Shown here: positions 8,330 to 17,054 of the stretch, in pieces
Numbering within the stretch: position 1 is the stretch's first letter
Layout: the number at the start of each line of letters is the position of its first letter
Assembly (NCBI GenBank): GCA_001999425.1
Contig: MLHP01000042.1
Coordinates: 1-35,689 of the forward strand
Origin: Rodentibacter genomosp. 2
GTDB taxonomy: Bacteria > Pseudomonadota > Gammaproteobacteria > Enterobacterales > Pasteurellaceae
Reading direction: 5' to 3'
Length of the DNA stretch: 35,689 nt
Notes under the pieces: model-generated
What the model was told of the DNA's origin: nothing
The model's database searches: none
Seen by the model: only the letters and a program-made list of their open reading frames with translations
Translations under genes and position numbers: made by a program

Positions 8330-9490
8330 ATGCAAAACGAGTTAACAAAGAAAGAGCAGCGTTTAATGCGCCGTTGGTTTAGAAAAACCGATGAAAATAC
8401 CATTGAAATAACGGAAAAAAAATGGGGATTTGTTAAGGTCTTTTTTATAGCTCTAATTATTGGTTGGGTTTACTATGATTTTATTGATCCTCGTTATCAA
8501 GAAATGACAAAAACTCAGATTTATGCTGCATTTCAACCAACAGTGTGGTTTGAAAGGGAATATTCTAAAGTCGTATCAATTTCCGATCCTAATGTTACTC
8601 GTTGGGGGGATCCAAAAGAAGTATATATATTTGAAGCTGATAAAACTCGAAAAGAGGAACAGTGGTGGGGCTATTTTACTATTGGTAAATATGTTCTTGT
8701 CTTGCTCTGTTTCCTTCGTCCGACCAAACGCCGAGTACGTTTCGACCGTAAGCGAGGTATTATTTATACTTACATTAATAACAAGTTTTATTTAACGGAA
8801 GTGAATAAACTTATGCGACCATTTCCGGAATATTTTGCTTTTATGGGTGGAATGGTTAGTTTTTGGGTACACCCATATCAACAAGCAAAATACTTTGCTA
8901 ATGCAATTAGGGGCTCTCAGATAGTTGTTTCAGACTATACCATGTGGCTACCCATGATTTTTATGATGTTCCCGGGAATGTATCAACGCAGTAAAGGCGT
9001 GGTGCTTAAACGGTTTTTAGTGGAGTTTATGAATCCCGATACGCCACCGGAACAGATTGCAAGCATGATGAAAGCGTTGGAGACCCGCCCGAGTATTTTT
9101 GAATATCTCGAAAAGATTTTATTTGGTTGGATTGACGGTGGGTTATATTGTCGTAGGTTGCCGAAAGATGAAATATTAGAAAAAGAGATTGAACGCTATT
9201 TTGCCGAACAAGCCCCGCATATCAAGGCACTTCCTTCATTTGAAATGGGAAGTTATGAAGAAAGTTTGGAATTACAATGGAAATTCAAGAATATGAAAAT
9301 TATTTCGGTGGAGGAGAATATTAAAGCGGGTTATGGGGTGATGCCTTGTCCGAATTTATATGCCTACCCGATTCGTTCATTACACCGTAATCGATTTGGT
9401 ATTGCTTGGGGGAATGAGGCAGGGGATGTTGAGCAGTTTCCTAAATCAGTGGGCAAATGGAAAAGTCGAAAACTAAAGAATAAGAAATAG
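8330..9490 (+). CDS. Putative immunity membrane protein, copy 4 (type A with copy-3-like loop)
   Basis: About 386 aa. ATG 8330 is the homologous start; ATG 8327 abuts the upstream stop. Residues 1-52, including membrane segment 1 (WGFVKVFFIALIIGWVYYDF), match copy 1, as does everything after the second membrane segment (VLVLLCFLRPTKRRVRF onward). At DNA level about 8703-8990 is nearly identical to the matching part of copy 1. The loop between the membrane segments instead matches copy 3 (TQIYAAFQPTVWFEREYSKVVSIS...). The predicted periplasmic loop therefore appears to have been swapped into a type A backbone. It is the last gene of the array and is followed by a compact terminator. Confidence 0.75.
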   Translation: MQNELTKKEQRLMRRWFRKTDENTIEITEKKWGFVKVFFIALIIGWVYYDFIDPRYQEMTKTQIYAAFQPTVWFEREYSKVVSISDPNVTRWGDPKEVYIFEADKTRKEEQWWGYFTIGKYVLVLLCFLRPTKRRVRFDRKRGIIYTYINNKFYLTEVNKLMRPFPEYFAFMGGMVSFWVHPYQQAKYFANAIRGSQIVVSDYTMWLPMIFMMFPGMYQRSKGVVLKRFLVEFMNPDTPPEQIASMMKALETRPSIFEYLEKILFGWIDGGLYCRRLPKDEILEKEIERYFAEQAPHIKALPSFEMGSYEESLELQWKFKNMKIISVEENIKAGYGVMPCPNLYAYPIRSLHRNRFGIAWGNEAGDVEQFPKSVGKWKSRKLKNKK

Positions 9491-9503
9491 TGATATTTTA
9501 CCT

Positions 9504-9536
9504 AAAAGTGCGGTTAAAAATGACCGCACTTTTTTA
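9504..9536 (+). terminator. Rho-independent terminator made of inverted uptake signals, end of immunity array
   Basis: The arms AAAAGTGCGGT (9504-9514) and ACCGCACTTTT (9523-9533) form an 11-bp stem with an 8-nt loop, followed by a run of T. Unlike the internal cassette boundaries the loop is short, so this should work well as the terminator of the effector/immunity region. Confidence 0.85.
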
Positions 9537-9689
9537 ATGTTCCGGCTGGAAAGAAATATAAAAATTCATCTAATTTTAACGACTATGAGTTAAAAATAAG
9601 TTATAGTGCATGGGCTTTATTAATGTATTACCAAAGTAAACATGTTCGATATTTATAAAAATTATTTAAACTCATGAGGAGAATCTCTT

Positions 9690-11234
9690 ATGTCTAGTTG
9701 GTCGGAAGGCTATGTTAGCGATATAAACTACACTTTTGGCTATTATTCGGAACTTAATCCCAATAATGCCATTGTTCCTTTTTTAATGGCGGGGATTGCG
9801 TTACCGGAATCAATTTCAACTTCTCAATATAACGCTTGTGAGCTAGGGTTTGGGCAAGGTATATCGGTTAATGTACATGCGACAGCCGGTCATGCTAAAT
9901 GGTATGCAACGGATTTTAATCCATCTCAAGCCAATTTTGCCTGTTATCTTTCTGAGGTGGCAAATAATGGCGCATTAATTGCTGATCAAGGGTTTAATGA
10001 ATTTTGCAAACGTGATGATTTACCGGAATTTGATTTTATCGGTTTGCATGGTATCTGGTCTTGGATTTCTGATGAAAATCGTACCATTGTTGTGGATTTT
10101 ATTCGCCGTAAACTCAAAGTCGGGGGCATTTTATATATCAGTTATAACACCTTACCGGGCTGGTCTGCGCCATCGCCGGTACGTCATTTATTGCTTCAAC
10201 ATCATAATACAATGACTGCACATTCTAATAGTCGCCAACAAAATATTAAGGATAGTATAGAGTTTGTTGGTAAAGTATTTGCTCAAAGCCCCAATCTAAC
10301 ACAAAAATCACCGGAATTACTTTCTCGAGTAGAACGACTTAAAAATAGTGATCCACATTATGTAGCTCACGAATATCTGAATAAAGACTGGCAACCGATG
10401 TATTTTGCCGATATGCAAAAATGGTTAGAATCCGCCAAATTGACTTTCGCTTGTTCCAGTAACTATTTAGACGATTTTAACGAAACCCTCTATAACCAAG
10501 AACAACGAGAGTTTATGGCTGGTTTTAGTGCCCCATCATTTGCTCAAACGGTTAAAGACTTTATCTTAAATAAACAATTCCGCAAAGATTTTTGGGTAAA
10601 AGGCGCACGTCGATTAAATGGTTATGAGCAAAAAGAGGCATGGAAAAAATTGCGTGTCTTGCTACATACTCCTCGTAAGCAAATTGAAATGAAAGCCTCA
10701 AGCCATTTGACAGTTGATTTGAATGTGGATTTATTTAATCCCATACTGGATATTCTGCATGATCATAAAGTCCACTTGGTTAAAGATATTGTTGAAGCAC
10801 TAAAAGGTCGTTTTAATGAAATGGATATTTTTACGGTTTTAGCTATCCTTGCCGGTAAAAATAATTTGGCGGTAGTACAATCGGACGACGCAATTGAGCA
10901 ATCGCGCCCGCATTGTACAGCATTTAATCGCTATGTCTTGGAACAATCCCGTTCTTCGCAATTTAATATTAACTATCTTGCCAGCCCGGTTACCGGCGGT
11001 GCATACAATCTTGATATGGTACAACGTTGGTTTTTACTTGCCCATATTGAGGGGCTTACGAAGAAAGAACAATTGGATTTCGCTTGGAGTTTATTAAAAG
11101 AAAACGGTTTGTTTATGGCAGAAGAGGGGAAAACCTTGGAAAAGGATGAGGAAGGAAAAGCCAGAATGGAAAGAATCTACAATGGATTTGTAGAAAATCA
11201 ACTGCCACAGTTAAAATGTTTAGGGATTATCTAA
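9690..11234 (+). CDS. Class I SAM-dependent methyltransferase with methyltransferase regulatory domain
   Basis: A 514-aa protein. SAM-binding motif I is CELGFGQGISVNVHA at ~49-63, followed by an acidic motif II (WYATDFNPSQANFA, ~71-84) and a later FDFIGLHGIWSWIS segment. Residues ~225-310 (DPHYVAHEYLNKDWQPMYFADMQ, then NQEQREFMAGF...FRKDFWVKGARRL) fit the methyltransferase regulatory domain family (PF10119). The C-terminal part probably adds a winged-helix-like segment. The substrate is unknown; members are usually described as possible protein or peptide methyltransferases. No signal peptide, so cytoplasmic. AGGAGAA at ~9676-9682 precedes the ATG. It stands alone between two terminators, so a link to the upstream effector array is not shown. 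The ~150 nt upstream hold no other gene. Confidence 0.85.
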   Translation: MSSWSEGYVSDINYTFGYYSELNPNNAIVPFLMAGIALPESISTSQYNACELGFGQGISVNVHATAGHAKWYATDFNPSQANFACYLSEVANNGALIADQGFNEFCKRDDLPEFDFIGLHGIWSWISDENRTIVVDFIRRKLKVGGILYISYNTLPGWSAPSPVRHLLLQHHNTMTAHSNSRQQNIKDSIEFVGKVFAQSPNLTQKSPELLSRVERLKNSDPHYVAHEYLNKDWQPMYFADMQKWLESAKLTFACSSNYLDDFNETLYNQEQREFMAGFSAPSFAQTVKDFILNKQFRKDFWVKGARRLNGYEQKEAWKKLRVLLHTPRKQIEMKASSHLTVDLNVDLFNPILDILHDHKVHLVKDIVEALKGRFNEMDIFTVLAILAGKNNLAVVQSDDAIEQSRPHCTAFNRYVLEQSRSSQFNINYLASPVTGGAYNLDMVQRWFLLAHIEGLTKKEQLDFAWSLLKENGLFMAEEGKTLEKDEEGKARMERIYNGFVENQLPQLKCLGII

Positions 11235-11285
11235 ATTAACTAAAAATGACATTAATAGCTTAATATTTTTTATTAAGGATGAAAT

Positions 11286-11317
11286 AAAGCCCGATCTTGT
11301 TGAAAGTATCGGGCTTT
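11286..11317 (+). terminator. Hairpin terminator after the methyltransferase gene
   Basis: AAAGCCCGAT (11286-11295) pairs with ATCGGGCTTT (11308-11317): a 10-bp stem with a 12-nt loop, followed by an AT-rich but not strictly T-rich stretch. It may act in both directions between this gene and the convergent nap operon. A second small hairpin (GGCAC-CAAAA-GTGCC, 11361-11375) and an uptake signal (about 11386-11396) lie between it and napC. Confidence 0.7.
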
Positions 11318-11406
11318 AAATATATTTCTGATTATAGAAACATTTTATGGAAATTAAATGGGCACCAAAAGTGCCTTTATTCATATAAAGTGCGGTCAAA
11401 ATTTGA

Positions 11407-12027
11407 TTACTTTTCCGCTTTATCCGATGTTTCTTTTTTAAACCCGGATTCTACATTGCTCATATCAGGTAACTGGTGGGCAATACCTTTATGACAGTCA
11501 ATACAGGTTTTTCCCTCTGTTTTGATTTTCTCGTGCATTTTTGCCGCAACAGGGCGTTGTTCATTGAAATTCATTCGATCCACATTATGACAATTACGGC
11601 ATTCTTGGGAATCGTTGGCTTTCATTCGTGCCCATTCGTTTTGAGCCATGGCTAAACGATGTTGATTAAATTTTTCCAGTGTATCCACTTTGCCGGTGTA
11701 ATGGGCATAGACTTCTTTTGCCGCAATGATTTTACGTTTCATCTTTGGCCCGAATTCGTGTGGTACGTGGCAATCCGGACAACTTGCTCCCACACCGGTA
11801 CGAGTTTGGTAATGCACGCTGTGGAGATATTCGGGATAGGCATCATTCATATGGCAACTTGCGCAGAATTGTTCGGTATTCGTTTTCTCTAAACCATAAT
11901 TGAACCCTACCCAAGATAAAATGCCGCCAATGAAAGCAAGGCTAATGATTGTTCCCACCGCAAGGCGGCTCGGTTTACGAAACCAATGCCAAAAGCGTAC
12001 GATGAAATTTGGTTTTTTCTCTGACAT
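11407..12027 (-). CDS. napC: NapC, membrane-anchored tetraheme c-type cytochrome
   Basis: 206 aa, NapC/NirT family. It takes electrons from membrane quinol and passes them to NapB/NapA in the periplasm. A single N-terminal membrane anchor (~20-42, after the basic FWHWFRKPSR) is followed by a periplasmic domain with four heme motifs: CASCH, CPDCH, CRNCH and CIDCH. Length is normal for the family (~200 aa). It is the last gene of napFDAGHBC and starts 12 nt after napB. Having both NapC and NapGH implies two quinol entry routes, as in E. coli and H. influenzae. Confidence 0.96.
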   Translation of the reverse strand: MSEKKPNFIVRFWHWFRKPSRLAVGTIISLAFIGGILSWVGFNYGLEKTNTEQFCASCHMNDAYPEYLHSVHYQTRTGVGASCPDCHVPHEFGPKMKRKIIAAKEVYAHYTGKVDTLEKFNQHRLAMAQNEWARMKANDSQECRNCHNVDRMNFNEQRPVAAKMHEKIKTEGKTCIDCHKGIAHQLPDMSNVESGFKKETSDKAEK

Positions 12028-12039
12028 AATTCTTCCTTA

Positions 12040-12483
12040 TTAGTTACCGTAGCCTTTCATCGGTTTGAAATCGTTTGGCACAATAGGATCGACATTTGAT
12101 TGAGAAACGTGGCATTGTAAGCAAAAATAACGGCGCGGTGATGAGCTGGAGCCAATGTTTCCGTCACGATCCATAAAGTGTGTCGGACTGATTCGGGTTG
12201 CCCCGCTTAAACGTGAATTTTCAGGGCTATGACAGTTTAAGCATTGATTCACATTTTTTGTCACTTGATAGTTAGCCACACTATGCGGCACCATTGGGGG
12301 TTGGTTCACATAATTTAATGCCTGTAAGTCACTGTTACGTGGCGCAGTGTGAAATGCCGGTGCAATATTTTCCGGTGATTGGGTTAAATCTTTACCTATT
12401 GATTTAACGTCATTTGCCATTAAATAACCGGCAAAAAGTGCGGTCATTAATCCCACTAAAATTTTAGATACCTGATTGGTCAT
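12040..12483 (-). CDS. napB: NapB, diheme cytochrome c subunit of periplasmic nitrate reductase
   Basis: About 147 aa. The small electron-transfer subunit that hands electrons to NapA. It has an N-terminal signal peptide (MTNQVSKILVGLMTALFAGYLMA-ND) and two heme-binding motifs, CLNCH and CLQCH, with conserved PPMVPHS and SPTHFMDRDG segments. I chose ATG 12483 because GGGGAG lies ~8 nt upstream; a GTG at 12492 overlaps the napH stop and would add three residues. It sits between napH and napC, as in other Pasteurellaceae. Confidence 0.95.
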   Translation of the reverse strand: MTNQVSKILVGLMTALFAGYLMANDVKSIGKDLTQSPENIAPAFHTAPRNSDLQALNYVNQPPMVPHSVANYQVTKNVNQCLNCHSPENSRLSGATRISPTHFMDRDGNIGSSSSPRRYFCLQCHVSQSNVDPIVPNDFKPMKGYGN

Positions 12484-12488
12484 TTTAA

Positions 12489-13355
12489 TCACTCCCCTGA
12501 ATGATTGAATCGAGTTGAAAATTTGAAAACTTTTTCAGCGCAAACATCAATACAACGTCCGCAGCTGATGCAATCTTTCGAAAGCACAAGTAGGCTTTCG
12601 TCTTTTTTTCCGTGTAAAGGTGAACGTAACACTTGTGCTTCCGGACAGACGTTATAGCAATCCATACAGTTGTCACATTTGCTGCGATCAACGACTTTAA
12701 TTCGGAGAATACTTTTGGCACCAATAATACCGTAAGCCGCCCCGATTGGGCATAAATGTCCGCACCAACCGTGTTCGACAATCAACAAATCAAAAAGAAA
12801 AATTACTACAATTAACCAAGTTGTCGCGCCAAGTCCAAAGACAAAAGCACGCCCTAGTGCCGCAACGGGGTTAATCCACTCCCACAGTAGCATTCCGCTT
12901 GCCGCACTGCCGACTAAAATCATCGCTAAAATACCGTAGCGTAGCCCTCGTGAGAGTTTTGCCGTTTGGCGAATACCGAGTTTACGGCGTAACCATGCTC
13001 CGGTATCAGTCACGACATTTAGCGGACAGACCCAACCACAAAAAACTTTACTTCCCAGTACTGCGTAGCAAAGTACAATAATTGCAGCGCCGATTAGTGT
13101 CAGTACATCGGGCAAATGGCCTGTCGCGAGGCTTTCTGCTGTAATTAAAGGATCACTTAAAGGAATCGTATCGAACAACAGACTACCACTGTAATTACCT
13201 TTTAAGATCCATACCCCTAAATAAGGACCGCTTAAAAACATCGCCAGAATGCTGAATTGGCTTAAACGTCGCCAAAATAAAAAGCGGTTGGCATACCACC
13301 ATCCCCATTTTTGGCGGGCTTCTCTGCCGGCATGTTTAGGTGCATTTGCTGCCAT
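12489..13355 (-). CDS. napH: NapH, membrane ferredoxin-type quinol dehydrogenase subunit
   Basis: 288 aa. Together with NapG it oxidises quinol and feeds electrons to the periplasmic nitrate reductase. It shows about four membrane segments, the two family cysteine motifs GWVCPLNVVTD and CGHLCPIGAAYG next to membrane segments, and a cytoplasmic C-terminal pair of 4Fe-4S motifs (CDNCMDCYNVCPE and CISCGRCIDVCAE). The start overlaps the napG stop by one base (TAATG), so the two are coupled. Length is the usual ~285. Confidence 0.95.
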   Translation of the reverse strand: MAANAPKHAGREARQKWGWWYANRFLFWRRLSQFSILAMFLSGPYLGVWILKGNYSGSLLFDTIPLSDPLITAESLATGHLPDVLTLIGAAIIVLCYAVLGSKVFCGWVCPLNVVTDTGAWLRRKLGIRQTAKLSRGLRYGILAMILVGSAASGMLLWEWINPVAALGRAFVFGLGATTWLIVVIFLFDLLIVEHGWCGHLCPIGAAYGIIGAKSILRIKVVDRSKCDNCMDCYNVCPEAQVLRSPLHGKKDESLLVLSKDCISCGRCIDVCAEKVFKFSTRFNHSGE

Positions 13356-14161
13356 TATTTGGTGACCTCTAAAATTGGTGCCAAAACAGGTTCTGCCGGA
13401 TCAGGGATCGCTGTAGCCTCCGGTGTGCGGGCAGGTAAAGAAATAATATCTTTCGGTGCAAGAGAATGACCGGCTTTTTCCTTTTCTTCCCAACTTAAGC
13501 GATAGTGTTTACCCAACATTCCTTTTGCAAGCTCCATCGGTAAAACCTTAATCGCCGCTTCTTCCAACACACAGGCTTGTTCGCATTTGCCACAACCGGT
13601 GCAGGCATCGGAATGCACTGTCGGAATGAATAACGCATGTTTATCCGAACGAGGATTATGTTGTTTTTCCAACGTAATCGCTTTGTCAATTAACGGGCAA
13701 ACCCGATAGCATACATCACAGCGTAAACCTTGCCAGTTCAAGCAGGTTTCGTGATCCAACAACACGGATAACCCCATACGGGATTCGTTGATATCCGTTG
13801 CATTGCGGTCTAACGCTCCGCTTGGACAAGCGTGTGCGCACGGAATATCGGGACACATTTCACAGGGCTTATTGCGTGCAATGAAGTATGGCGTCCCAGC
13901 TTCTAGCGGTGATAGTAGCGATGCCAGATGTAACATATCGTAAGGGCAAGCCTGTACGCATTGACCACAGCGGATACAAGCCGCAGAAAATGCTTTCGCG
14001 TCTTGCAAGGCAAACGGTGGACGTAGCGCGACACCTTCACGGGCTAAGCTTTGATTTTGTTGTAACCCCAGCAAAATTCCTATGCCAACAAGACCACCCG
14101 CTGTTCGGGTAGTTTCTTTTAGAAAGCGTCGGCGTTCAGGATTTAGCGTGGTTTTTTTCAT
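13355..14161 (-). CDS. napG: NapG, periplasmic ferredoxin-type quinol dehydrogenase subunit
   Basis: About 268 aa from ATG 14161, preceded by AAAGAGA. An in-frame upstream codon at 14185 would add eight residues but has no ribosome binding site. A twin-arginine signal ([26 protein letters not shown]) directs export. Four 4Fe-4S motifs are visible: [35 protein letters not shown] and [12 protein letters not shown]. It works with NapH. It is separated from napA by ~91 nt containing a strong hairpin, and runs directly into napH. Confidence 0.95.
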   Translation of the reverse strand: MKKTTLNPERRRFLKETTRTAGGLVGIGILLGLQQNQSLAREGVALRPPFALQDAKAFSAACIRCGQCVQACPYDMLHLASLLSPLEAGTPYFIARNKPCEMCPDIPCAHACPSGALDRNATDINESRMGLSVLLDHETCLNWQGLRCDVCYRVCPLIDKAITLEKQHNPRSDKHALFIPTVHSDACTGCGKCEQACVLEEAAIKVLPMELAKGMLGKHYRLSWEEKEKAGHSLAPKDIISLPARTPEATAIPDPAEPVLAPILEVTK

Positions 14162-14189
14162 TTTCTCTTTAAATATTGATCGCACTTTT

Positions 14190-14218
14190 AATAGGAAATG
14201 AATATTTCATTTCCTATT
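14190..14218 (-). promoter_or_regulatory. 13-bp hairpin in the napA-napG intercistronic gap
   Basis: AATAGGAAATGAA (14190-14202) and TTCATTTCCTATT (14206-14218) are perfect inverted arms around a 3-nt loop. Partly matching uptake-signal sequences flank it on both sides (ACAAGTGCGGT near 14225-14235, and the imperfect CGCACTTTT near 14181). On the transcribed minus strand the stem is followed by AAAAGTGCG, not a U-run, so it is not a classic terminator. It may protect the napA mRNA 3' end or set the napA:napG ratio. Confidence 0.6.
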
Positions 14219-14252
14219 CTAGTGACAAGTGCGGTTGTTTTTTATGTCGTTT

Positions 14253-16736
14253 TTATGCAGCCTTTTCCACTTTTACCGCACATTTTTTGAAGTCGGTTTC
14301 TTTTGAAATCGGGTCTGTTGCATCGAGTGTCAATGCATTGGCAAGCTGACCTGCATCAAAGAACGTGGTATAAACTAAACCGCGAGGCGGTTTGTTACGT
14401 CCGCGTGTGTCTAAATAAGAAATCATCTCGCCACGGCGTGATGAGATTTTGATTTTATCCCCATGACGTAACCCTCGGACCTCCGCATCTAACGGGTTCA
14501 TCCACACTAAGTTATTTGGGAATGAACGGTGTAATTCAGGGACACGACGGGTCATGGTACCGGTGTGCCAGTGTTCAAGCACACGACCGGTTGATAACCA
14601 TAAATCGTATTCTTGATCCGGTGATTCTGCCGGCGGCTCATAAGGCACGGCAAGGATAATCGCTTTTTTATCCGGATAGCCGTAAAACGCTACGCCTTCC
14701 CCTTCTTTGACATAAGGATCGTAACCTTCACGATAACGCCATAAGGTTTCTTTGCCATCTACTACCGGCCAACGTAATCCACGGGCTTTATGGTACATAT
14801 CAAACGGTGCTAAATCATGACCGTGACCTCGACCAAATTCGGCGTATTCTTCAAATAATCCTTTGTGTACGTAGTAACCAAAATGCTCTGATTCGTCGTT
14901 TAATTGCCCTTCGGTGAGCTCACTTAGTGGGAATTTATCCACTTGCCCGTTTTTGAATAGCACTTCATATAATGTTTTTCCGCGGTATTCCGGCATTTGT
15001 GCAAGCAATTCTTCTGTCCACATTTCATCTGTTGTGAAGTATTTGGCAAATTCCATTAATTGCCACAAGTCGGATTTCGCTTCTCCCGGCGCTTTCACTT
15101 GTTGACGCCAGAATTGAGTGCGACGCTCTGCATTACCGTATGCCCCCTCTTTTTCCACCCACATTGCCGTTGGAAGAATTAAATCGGCGGATAACGCAGA
15201 AACCGTTGGATAAGGATCGGAAACTACGACGAAGTTACCTTCTTTACGCCAGCCGGGCAAACGATCCGCATTGATATTTGGCCCCGCTTGCATATTGTTG
15301 TTACACATTTGCCATAATACGTTCATTTTACCATCGTGCATTGCACGATCTTGGGCGATAGTATCCAAACCGACTTTTTCGGAAATGGTCCCTTTTGGTA
15401 GTTTCCAAATACGTTCTGCCGTTTCACGGTGTTTTGGATTGGTTACCACTAAATCGGCAGGCAAACGGTGTGGGAAAGAACCCACCTCACGTGCCGTACC
15501 GCAGGCGGAAGGTTGACCGGTTAAAGAGAACGGACCACAGCCCGGGATTGAAATTTTACCGGTTAGCAAATGAATGTTATAGATTAGATGGTTTGCCCAA
15601 ACACCACGGGTGTGTTGGTTAAAGCCCATTGTCCAGAAAGAGACCACTTTTTTCTTCGGATCCGCATAAAGTTTAGCTAAATGCTCAAGTTGATCTTTAG
15701 GAACACCAGATAATTCATGGACTTTGTCTAACGTATATTCGGAAACAAGTTGTTTTAATTCTTCAAATGAAGAATCGTGCATTTTGCCCGCAGTTTTACG
15801 GTTAGTGTCTTTCTCTAACGGGTTTTCAGGACGTAAACCGTAACCGATATTGGTTTCGCCACGTTTAAATTTAGTATGTTTATTAACAAAATCCCAATTA
15901 ATCGCATCATTTTGAATAAGATAATTGATGATGTAGTTCATAATGGCTAAATCGGTTTGCGGTGTAAATACCAAACCGTGATCGGCAAGCTCAAAACTAC
16001 GATGTTCAAAAGTGGAAAGTACGGCAACTTTCACATCAGGATTCGAAATGCGGCGATCCGTAATACGAGACCACAAGATTGGGTGCATCTCTGCCATATT
16101 GGAACCCCAAAGTACAAACGCATCGGCACGTTCGATATCATCATAGCAACCCATTGGTTCATCCATGCCGAAGGTACGCATAAATGCAACAGCCGCAGAT
16201 GCCATACAGTGACGGGCATTCGGATCAACGTTATTAGAACGGAAACCGGCTTTCCAAAGTTTGTTTTTGGCATAGCCTTCCCAAATAGTAGATTGACCGG
16301 AACTGAACATTCCCACCGCATTTTGACCATTTTTCTTAAAGGCTTCTTTGAATTTTTCCGCCATGGTTTTGAATGCCACATCCCAAGAAACAGGGGTAAA
16401 ATCCCCATTCTTGTCGTATTTTCCGTTGGTCATACGCAACATAGGTTGCGTAACGCGATCTTTACCGTACATAATTTTCGGTAAGAAGTAACCTTTAATA
16501 CAGTTTAAACCACGGTTTACTTCTGCATCCGGATCACCTTGTGACGCCACAACACGTCCATCTTTCGTACCCACTAATACGGCACAGCCGGTACCACAAA
16601 AACGGCATACGGCTTTATCCCATTTAATTTCGGATTCTGCCGCAACCACATTTTTGACCGGGATGGTTAATCCCGCCGCCGTTGCCGCTGCCATAGCCGC
16701 ATTGGCTTTCATAAAATCTCGACGACTTAAACTCAT
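14253..16736 (-). CDS. napA: NapA, catalytic molybdopterin subunit of periplasmic nitrate reductase
   Basis: 827 aa, reduces nitrate to nitrite in the periplasm. It begins with a twin-arginine signal ([19 protein letters not shown]). The 4Fe-4S cluster ligands are C44, C47, C51 and C79 (CRFCGTGC ... GLNCIKG). The molybdenum-ligating cysteine is C177 in NARHCMAS. The bis-MGD-binding folds and the C-terminal domain ([18 protein letters not shown]) are intact, and the length matches E. coli NapA almost exactly. It follows napD by 36 nt and needs NapD as signal-binding chaperone. Confidence 0.98.
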   Translation of the reverse strand: MSLSRRDFMKANAAMAAATAAGLTIPVKNVVAAESEIKWDKAVCRFCGTGCAVLVGTKDGRVVASQGDPDAEVNRGLNCIKGYFLPKIMYGKDRVTQPMLRMTNGKYDKNGDFTPVSWDVAFKTMAEKFKEAFKKNGQNAVGMFSSGQSTIWEGYAKNKLWKAGFRSNNVDPNARHCMASAAVAFMRTFGMDEPMGCYDDIERADAFVLWGSNMAEMHPILWSRITDRRISNPDVKVAVLSTFEHRSFELADHGLVFTPQTDLAIMNYIINYLIQNDAINWDFVNKHTKFKRGETNIGYGLRPENPLEKDTNRKTAGKMHDSSFEELKQLVSEYTLDKVHELSGVPKDQLEHLAKLYADPKKKVVSFWTMGFNQHTRGVWANHLIYNIHLLTGKISIPGCGPFSLTGQPSACGTAREVGSFPHRLPADLVVTNPKHRETAERIWKLPKGTISEKVGLDTIAQDRAMHDGKMNVLWQMCNNNMQAGPNINADRLPGWRKEGNFVVVSDPYPTVSALSADLILPTAMWVEKEGAYGNAERRTQFWRQQVKAPGEAKSDLWQLMEFAKYFTTDEMWTEELLAQMPEYRGKTLYEVLFKNGQVDKFPLSELTEGQLNDESEHFGYYVHKGLFEEYAEFGRGHGHDLAPFDMYHKARGLRWPVVDGKETLWRYREGYDPYVKEGEGVAFYGYPDKKAIILAVPYEPPAESPDQEYDLWLSTGRVLEHWHTGTMTRRVPELHRSFPNNLVWMNPLDAEVRGLRHGDKIKISSRRGEMISYLDTRGRNKPPRGLVYTTFFDAGQLANALTLDATDPISKETDFKKCAVKVEKAA

Positions 16737-16772
16737 CGCATTTCCCCCACGTTAAACATTGATTTTAAAAAA

Positions 16773-17054
16773 TTATTGCTTTTGTTCGTCTTGTTCGTGA
16801 TACACCAACGACACATTAATCACGCCGTCAATATCTTTCACGCTTTCCATATTATCAAGCAAAATATGTTGATCGTACGATTGCATTACCACGACCATTT
16901 TCCCCATTTTTTCATCAATGGTTGGAATTTCGGTATGCGCAATCGCTAAAAGTGCGATCTGAATTGCCGCCATTTTTTCCGGATTTCCTTGCACGATCAG
17001 TCCGACTACATGCCAATCCTGTATATTTTTATCTATTAAGTTTTCTTTATTCAT
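16773..17054 (-). CDS. napD: NapD, chaperone for NapA maturation
   Basis: 93 aa, small cytoplasmic ferredoxin-fold protein. It binds the twin-arginine signal of NapA and holds back export until the molybdenum cofactor is loaded. Visible family features are WHVVGLIVQGNPEK near the start and IDGVINVSLVYHEQDE at the end, at the usual length. It overlaps napF by 8 nt, showing translational coupling. Confidence 0.93.
   Translation of the reverse strand: MNKENLIDKNIQDWHVVGLIVQGNPEKMAAIQIALLAIAHTEIPTIDEKMGKMVVVMQSYDQHILLDNMESVKDIDGVINVSLVYHEQDEQKQ

Larger units (their letters stand above)
3105..9536 (+). repeat. Tandem array of four effector-tail + immunity cassettes (~1.6 kb units)
   Basis: The unit is [339-nt effector 3' end] + 3 nt + [immunity gene] + [uptake-signal pair]. 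Units begin at 3105, 4709, 6351 and 7988, giving spacings of 1604, 1642 and 1637 nt, and the last ends at the terminator at 9504-9536. In the first unit the 339 nt are the real end of the effector gene; in the other three they are orphans. The tail copies are nearly identical at protein level and all are exactly 339 nt with no frameshift. The immunity genes differ mainly between residues ~33 and ~130 and in the C-terminal ~60 residues. Copies 1 and 4 share one allele type, copies 2 and 3 another. This looks like an immunity array built by duplication or by repeated displacement of an older effector. Confidence 0.9.

Noticed and set aside
7889..8335. Antisense open frame (148 aa) over an effector tail, with related antisense frames at 3093-3395, 4805-5056 and 6447-6698
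   Set aside because: They recur only because the sense tail is duplicated. They have no ribosome binding site, differ in length and follow the codon pattern of the sense strand.
3105..9536. CRISPR or phage-type repeat array
   Set aside because: The repeats are ~1.6 kb and coding, with no short regular repeats and spacers. No phage or integrase gene is in the window.
12485..12781. 98-aa frame overlapping the 3' part of napH
   Set aside because: It is an alternative frame of napH, whose cysteine motifs are in the other frame.
15957..16484. 175-aa open frame opposite napA
   Set aside because: It is antisense to an intact, well-conserved gene and has no recognisable motif.
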